Of a DNA stretch of 64,000 nt, positions 59,187 to 64,000 are shown piece after piece; position 1 is the first letter of the stretch, and the number at the start of each line of letters is the position of its first letter. The stretch lies in contig WFMF01000064.1 of the NCBI GenBank assembly GCA_011033025.1, positions 1 to 64,000 of the forward strand, given 5' to 3'. The DNA is from Beroe forskalii (lineage: Eukaryota; Ctenophora; Nuda; Beroida; Beroidae). A model generated the notes under the pieces. It worked only from the letters and a program-made list of their open reading frames with translations, ran no database searches and had not been told where the DNA came from. Position numbers and translations under genes: made by a program.

Positions 59187-59904
59187 CTAATTAAGAAGTG
59201 TACTAATTAAGGCAGTAAAATTTCCACAAAAATCAGGCAATTCTAGGACTAAATTTCACGTCGTTTCACCAATTTTCAACCAAAAATACCGATGTGAAAA
59301 AAACTAACAAAGAGGGCAGATTTTTCCATTGAATTCAATTTATTTGGGATCTATGAAATATAGACAAAAGTAAAGCTAGGCGTTCTAGAGAAACAGATTA
59401 ACAAACGGGTCAATGATTATCCTAGAGTCAACACCATGTTCTTTGCAATGTTTCACTGCCTCCGTTTGATGAAAGATTGGCCGATGATTCTGCTGAAATT
59501 TTGAAGGCCTTGTTTCCTGATGAAAACATCGAAGATATCGAAAATGGTTTTATTGGGCTTGAGGTGGAAGATATGGAAGATGTGCAGGAAGACGTAAAAG
59601 CCGATGAAATGCCTATAATTTTTATCCATTGATAATCGTTTATCATATCAAATTTGATTTTGTCTGCACTGATGCTTTCGCTGAAAAATTCTGAACCTGT
59701 ATTGAGAGAAAATAGAATGCCTTAATATTGTAGTGAAAGAAAAGATAGGTATAGATCTTTACTTTAACAAAATTTTCTAAAATATTGGTGTTGTACAAAT
59801 TACGGTAAGTAGAAATTAAGATTTGTACTTTGTAGAATTTAAGGAGTGTACTATTTTAGACAGTAAAATTGCTTACTACCTTAAATAGTACACTTCTTAA
59901 TTTC
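59187..59904. mobile_element. TA-flanked inverted-repeat element with possible coding remnant
   Basis: Ends match inward as AATTAAGAAGTGTACTA, then TTAAGG and AGTAA, about 30 bp at some 90% identity, between TA dinucleotides (59185-59186 and 59905-59906). An acidic stretch on the plus strand (about 59480-59632, with DDSAEILKALFPDENIED) runs to a stop and could be the C-terminal remnant of a transposase. That reading is weak. Confidence 0.68.
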
Positions 59905-60268
59905 TACCACTAAGGCAGTTAATCTGTAATATCAATATATGGTTATTTTCCCTGTTGTTAATAAAATCTTGTGTAATAAGCAGTATGAACAATATCAACA
60001 GGTTTTCTTACAAAAACACCGCATTGAATCTAATAAACACGTTATTGTGTACCAATTAATAACAATCATACAATTATCTGCTGTGAATTCTCTCCCTCGT
60101 TATTAATCCAACGCCTAGTTATGTAACAGGACAACAGGTGTTCAATACACTCACAAGTCTCAATACACTCTTTGGTGTTATAGGTCGTTAGACTTCACTA
60201 ATTCTAAACCATGAGCGATTAGCTAACGAATGGGAGTGTCATATCGATAATCATTACACTCGAAATTT
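59905..60268. other. ZMIZ intron with no recognised gene
   Basis: AT-rich sequence between the element and the 56-bp repeat. Nothing notable. Confidence 0.4.
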
Positions 60269-60436
60269 CACCATTTTGGGGATTTTAACGAGTAATTCGG
60301 TTTTTGGAAGCCTAAGTAAGCTATCACCATTTTAGTGATTTTAACGAGTAATTTGGTTCTTGGAAGCCTAAGTAAGCTATCACCATTTTAGGGATTTTAA
60401 CGAGTAATTCGGTTTCTGGAGTCCTAAGTAAGCTCC
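60269..60436. repeat. 56-bp tandem repeat, three units
   Basis: Units start CACCATTTT at 60269, 60325 and 60381 and continue GATTTTAACGAGTAATTCGG, then GGAAGCCTAAGTAAGCTAT. Only a few substitutions separate them. Confidence 0.92.
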
Positions 60437-61780
60437 ACTGTTTGATAAGCAGCACCCCTATTGCACAGTGAGATGGTAGCTGCCTGCGGTATTGTCACAG
60501 ATAATGATATTATATTAGCTGTTGTGAGTTGTAATGCTTTAGTGCTTTACGTAGTTCTAAATCTAATGGCTTTCTTTTATGAGCGGACAAATTGTTTTAT
60601 CAAAGTGCACATTATTGATCAAAACATTTGAGATTTGTCAGACACCTGCACAGCATTTACGTCATTTTAAGAAATAATACTTCAAACAGCAACTGCTCTC
60701 ACTTCGCTTCTCTTTTCAATTTTTCAATACTATGATGAAAGCGGCACCATGATGTAAGTTTTGAAGTTGGGATAATCTCATAGCTGTTTTGGGAGCTCCA
60801 TGGATCTAGTGATGATTCTGAAAACCTCATTAATAAGAGCCTGCAAAATACCCTATGGAAGTTGAGATTCCCTGACCTTTGTTGGTACATGTGTTGTCCG
60901 TTCTTAAGCTTCACTGCCGAGGTAAGAGCGAACCACCACTTCCAGCCCTCTTGTTTCCCATGAGCCCCTGTTATGTTCTTAAGTAGTTGACTCTGACATT
61001 ATTAAGATGGTTTATGGAATGCAGGAAGCATTCCTCCGTGTCTATTTAGTGCGGGTAACAGTGGTTATGTGGTCTATTGGAGACCAGCTGCTTCTTCTGT
61101 CGCTTGTCAAGGACACATCTCTCAATAGATAGTGGTGTGAGGGCTTACATCTTGTTAGAAACAGGTGTCACGAACCAACAAACAAACACTATTCCGGTGT
61201 CAGGAACTCATGCAGCACTGACAAGTGACACCGTTACTTGCTCACAGGGAACACGATTTGGATTTGGGGATCTAGAACTTCCTGTTCAATCATGCGTGTA
61301 TACTTGTGTATTCAATACTATCTGAACATTGCATGCTTGTATACGCTGTTAAGCTCGTATGTTGTGTACATCATGTACAATGTACATATTGTATAACCTT
61401 GTGTGTCAGTGTCGACAGTCTGTAATTGAGTATTTGCCAGTATCAAAGTATCAACTTCACATTGCGTATCAAGTGCTGTAGTATGTTGTGAAACAAGATA
61501 TTCTGTTGCATTTCGGAACTAGTAGACCACACTTATGACTCCAGGTGTATTGATCTAATTTAGTGACCTGGCGGTCAATTGTAACTTGGTAAGTGTATTA
61601 CTGGGAGAAATGGTAATTAGGCAGCCAAGAGAAACATTTTAATTCGATTGGTGTTCCGTTATCTCCTTAAGAAGTAGGAAATAGAAAGGCGGCGTTTAGT
61701 GGAAGGTGTTCCCTCTGAAGCAACAGCGTGACATCATGTCATTGGAATTGGTCTGGGATCCGGCCCATTACGTCACAATG
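60437..61780. other. ZMIZ intron with no recognised gene
   Basis: Frames at 60699-60914 (minus) and 61077-61325 (plus) show no domain. GTACATCATGTACAATGTAC-type words cluster near 61360-61390. Confidence 0.35.
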
Positions 61781-61789
61781 TGAACAGAT

Positions 61790-62110
61790 GGAGTGACCTA
61801 AGCGCACGCGCGGACACAATATCTCTGTTTATATTGGCGCTAATTGTCTTTCAAAATTTGCGCGCGCGTACATAGTGCGCGCGTCACGTCGTTTAATTGT
61901 CACGTCCGGTCCGGCAGTAACGTATGTACGTTCGTGTGGTCGATCCGACGGACACGGATGCGATCGATCCGGCCGTCTGTGTTCCGCCGTGCGCTCTCTG
62001 TTTGGCTAGTCCAGATTTAGCAGCGACAACCTTACAGTGCATGTGGTGTAGTGAACATCTTCCATGGAAAACGTCAGTTGGCTTCTTTAGAATTGAGATG
62101 ATGCGATGAA
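61790..62110 (+). other. CpG-rich patch with a Cys-rich short frame
   Basis: An island of CG dinucleotides (CGCACGCGCGG, GCGCGCGCG, GTGCGCGCGTCACGTCG, TCGATCCGACGGAC) in an otherwise CpG-poor intron. A 61-codon frame from 61924 includes CVPPCALC and LQCMWCSEH, a cysteine pattern slightly like PSI-type modules. It could be an alternative promoter and first exon, or a lone CpG cluster. I see no good donor, so function is open. Confidence 0.3.
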
Positions 62111-62511
62111 TGCCTAAATTGAAGTGACTGGTGGCAAAGTGCCTATTGCGTGCGTAGCTGTGTATTTCGCCATGTTAAACGACCTAAAAATGATTGGTAT
62201 TACAGTCAAATACCAGGAACTCCCATTTCTGAGAATTCTTTACAACCATTATCAATTGCACAATCGCTACACCATCAAATGCACATCTATTGAGGGTTTG
62301 AGCTGAACTATAATTGAATGCAACACACCAGCACGGTAACTATTACATTGAATGGCAAACAATTAAACCGTCATAGTAAAAGAAGTCACCTCTGTTTATT
62401 GTTAAATGTTCGTTTGTCGGTGAATATAATAACTTGCTTGTTTATTAGAAATAAATGATTCATGAACTGTAACTGCCACAATATCATCAAATTAACCGAA
62501 CCTCTTTTCAG

Positions 62512-62626
62512 GCCGGACATGGACATACAGTTCAAGTGTTACCACTTCAGTGACAAGTTGATGAATACTAACTGGCCTAACCACGTTTCTGTCATGATAA
62601 ACAATGTCAGCGTGCCCATACCAGTG
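62512..62626 (+). CDS. ZMIZ-like SUMO ligase, core exon
   Basis: Acceptor CCTCTTTTCAG|GCCGG, donor GTG|GTAAGT, incoming phase 2, outgoing phase 0. It encodes DMDIQFKCYHFSDKLMNTNW and PNHVSVMINNVSVPIPV. ZMIZ proteins from other animals carry LQFKCYH and MNTNWP at this point. This is one of the most diagnostic pieces of the window. In PIAS and ZMIZ proteins the block before the zinc finger helps position SUMO-E2 and substrate. Confidence 0.93.
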
Positions 62627-63026
62627 GTAAGTGTGTATACATCAGCTGTTCTTTTCTATGATGAGATTTAGCCCTGTGTTCGCATATATTTGCATATTAT
62701 GCTGCATTTTGGGGCTATTATTGTCATTTACTTTAAGTGTTTAGTTTATGTGGAGTTAAGCTGAGATAACAGCACCTATTCATGACATCCAGCACATATA
62801 TGAGTAATGGAAGCAGCAAGGGGCAGTAATCGCGTGCTGTTACAATGCCCCTTTCGGTTTCTTTAGATCTTTAGAAATACAAGCACACCTTTATTCGCAG
62901 TTCGTGCACTGTGATTAAAGATTATGTCACCATATCAGTAATGAAATGCGAGGGCTCTCAAACGCCCCACTAAATAAAATTCCAAGCCCTCGCTATCTCA
63001 ATAACAAGATAATAACACTCCGCCAG

Positions 63027-63189
63027 ACGACGAACATGCAGAACCAGGCGACCCACCAACCCATGTTCATCAAGCGGTTCTGTAACCCTGGCCGGAACGT
63101 GATCTCCATCACTGTGAGACAGTGTTGCTGCTCCCACCTATTCACCCTCCAGTTCGTGAACAGACCGTCCGTGCGCAGCATTCTCGAGA
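63027..63189 (+). CDS. ZMIZ-like SUMO ligase, core exon with CCCSHLF
   Basis: Acceptor CTCCGCCAG|ACGACG, donor GAGA|GTGAGT, incoming phase 0, outgoing phase 1. It encodes [17 protein letters not shown] and [20 protein letters not shown]-x-PGRN-x-I-x-ITV, CCCSHLF and RPSVRS are hallmarks of ZMIZ1/ZMIZ2. The spacing to the next exon preserves the family length exactly. Confidence 0.95.
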
Positions 63190-63375
63190 GTGAGTCTCCT
63201 TAGCAGTCCGTTCTTAAAGATTGGGATGTGTTTTTTCTCTTTCTTTTTTCTGTGACTGATGGAAAAATATTGTTGTATTGACTTACAAGGCGCTACAACG
63301 TAGAATGGTACCCCGGTAACTCTCTCTCCTCCAACGCACACTTCCCCTTCCAGTTTCTTGACTCGCTACTCTCAG

Positions 63376-63649
63376 GTATCAGCAAACAGAACCTCCTGAA
63401 GAGCGAGGACAGTGCGGCTAAGATAAAGCGCAACTTTGCGGCTAACGGGATGAGTGGCACCGGTGGCGGGGGCTCGGAGGACAGCATCGAACAGACGGCT
63501 ATTACTGTATCCTTGAAGTGCCCCATCACTCAGCAAGCCATCAGACTCCCAGCCCGGGGCAGGGATTGCAAGCACATCCAGTGCTTCGACTTGGAGAACT
63601 TCCTGACCATGAACTCGCGCAAAGAGTCCTGGAGTTGCCCTGTTTGCAA
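63376..63649 (+). CDS. ZMIZ-like SUMO ligase, SP-RING (MIZ) zinc-finger exon
   Basis: Encodes the catalytic SP-RING: SLKCPIT (Cys at 63519), LPARGRDCKHIQCFDLENF, and SWSCPVCK at the donor AA|GTATGT. The Cys and His ligands of Siz/PIAS-type fingers are all present, so it should bind zinc and the SUMO-charged E2 UBC9 and act as a nuclear SUMO E3. A family-typical IKRNF precedes the finger. I chose the acceptor ACTCTCAG|GTATC rather than CTTCCAG 22 bases upstream, because the upstream one gives an immediate stop in the required phase. The chosen one keeps the ZMIZ length between RPSVRS and IKRNF. Confidence 0.95.
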
Positions 63650-63780
63650 GTATGTGTTAACGTTCAGATCACATCTTCATATTATACTACATTCCCCCGT
63701 GTTTTGTTCTATTAGCAGTAGATTTTCTCTATTCGGTCTGTATCTAGGTGATTTTCCGATACTAACTCTCAAACCTTCAG

Positions 63781-64000
63781 GAAACCAGCTCCCATCCGCA
63801 ACCTGGAAGTAGATCAGTTGATCTGGGGCATCATCACTGAGAAGCCGAAGTGTGACGAAGTGGTGATCACCCCTAACGCCAAGTGGAGTCCGGTAACCCC
63901 TCCCGCAGAGGTGAAGAAGGAGCCGGAGGAGGGGGTCCCTGTTAAGAGGAGCAGAACAGACGACTACCAGATCCGACCACAGAACCCTACTGAGCAGCAG
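63781..64000 (+). CDS. ZMIZ-like SUMO ligase, post-RING exon (partial)
   Basis: Acceptor AACCTTCAG|GAAAC, incoming phase 2, completing VCKK. It encodes NLEVDQLIWGII, matching the LEVDQ-x-x-WGI motif that follows the SP-RING in ZMIZ proteins, then WSPV, VKKEPEEGVP and KRSRTDDY, and runs open off the window. VKKEPE is a candidate SUMO site and PVKRSR a candidate nuclear signal; both are inferences. The end of the gene lies outside the window. Confidence 0.94.

Noticed and set aside
63338..63353. Acceptor CTTCCCCTTCCAG for the SP-RING exon
   Set aside because: In the phase left by the previous exon it leads to an immediate TGA. The next AG (63375) keeps the frame and the family spacing.

Overview
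This is a stretch of animal nuclear DNA. It is AT-rich, with GT-AG introns up to about 32 kb, a metazoan DSL-domain (Delta-like) gene, a ZMIZ-type SP-RING SUMO ligase gene, a LINE retrotransposon and many transposon remnants. The gene set and repeats fit an invertebrate. I cannot fix the phylum from sequence alone.

The backbone is one plus-strand gene, a ZMIZ1/ZMIZ2/tonalli homologue. It enters the window already in progress and runs off the right edge. Eight exons join in perfect phase: 2145-2433, 3565-3736, 30327-30512, 30675-30807, 62512-62626, 63027-63189, 63376-63649 and 63781-64000. The first three encode a Pro/Gly-rich region. The next three encode the conserved ZMIZ core. The last two encode the SP-RING (MIZ) zinc finger and the start of the C-terminal tail. 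Introns of 26.6 kb (3737-30326) and 31.7 kb (30808-62511) hold almost everything else.

The first large intron holds two nested secretory-pathway genes. On the minus strand (7498-4215) is a two-exon, single-pass membrane protein with a signal-like exon, an MNNL-like N-terminus, three degenerate DSL/EGF-type cysteine modules, one membrane segment and an acidic cytoplasmic tail. On the plus strand (13985-15382) is a secreted protein with PAN/apple-like and sushi-like cysteine patterns. Its upstream region and 5' coding part are tandemly duplicated (7657-11075 and 11076-14285), so a broken 5' copy lies in front of the intact gene. The rest of this intron holds minisatellites, an inverted-repeat-rich element at 16.1-18.0 kb, fold-back elements and a non-autonomous Helitron (28122-28806).

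The second large intron is dominated by a direct duplication of about 4.4 kb (A: 33390-37845; B: 39000-51815). Copy B has been split by three insertions whose empty sites survive in copy A: a Helitron (40737-41558), a 7.07-kb island with terminal inverted repeats that carries a CR1-like LINE (42460-49530), and a hAT-like MITE with an 8-bp target duplication (49805-50589). Farther right are three TA-flanked inverted-repeat elements (52479-53418, 58021-58510, 59187-59904), a 66-bp tandem repeat followed by two cruciform-forming palindromes (56090-56457), and a CpG-rich patch near 61.8-62.1 kb.

Two tracts (about 39.0-40.0 kb and 47.5-48.1 kb) look like poor base calling and should not be over-interpreted. 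No rRNA, convincing tRNA or CRISPR array was seen.
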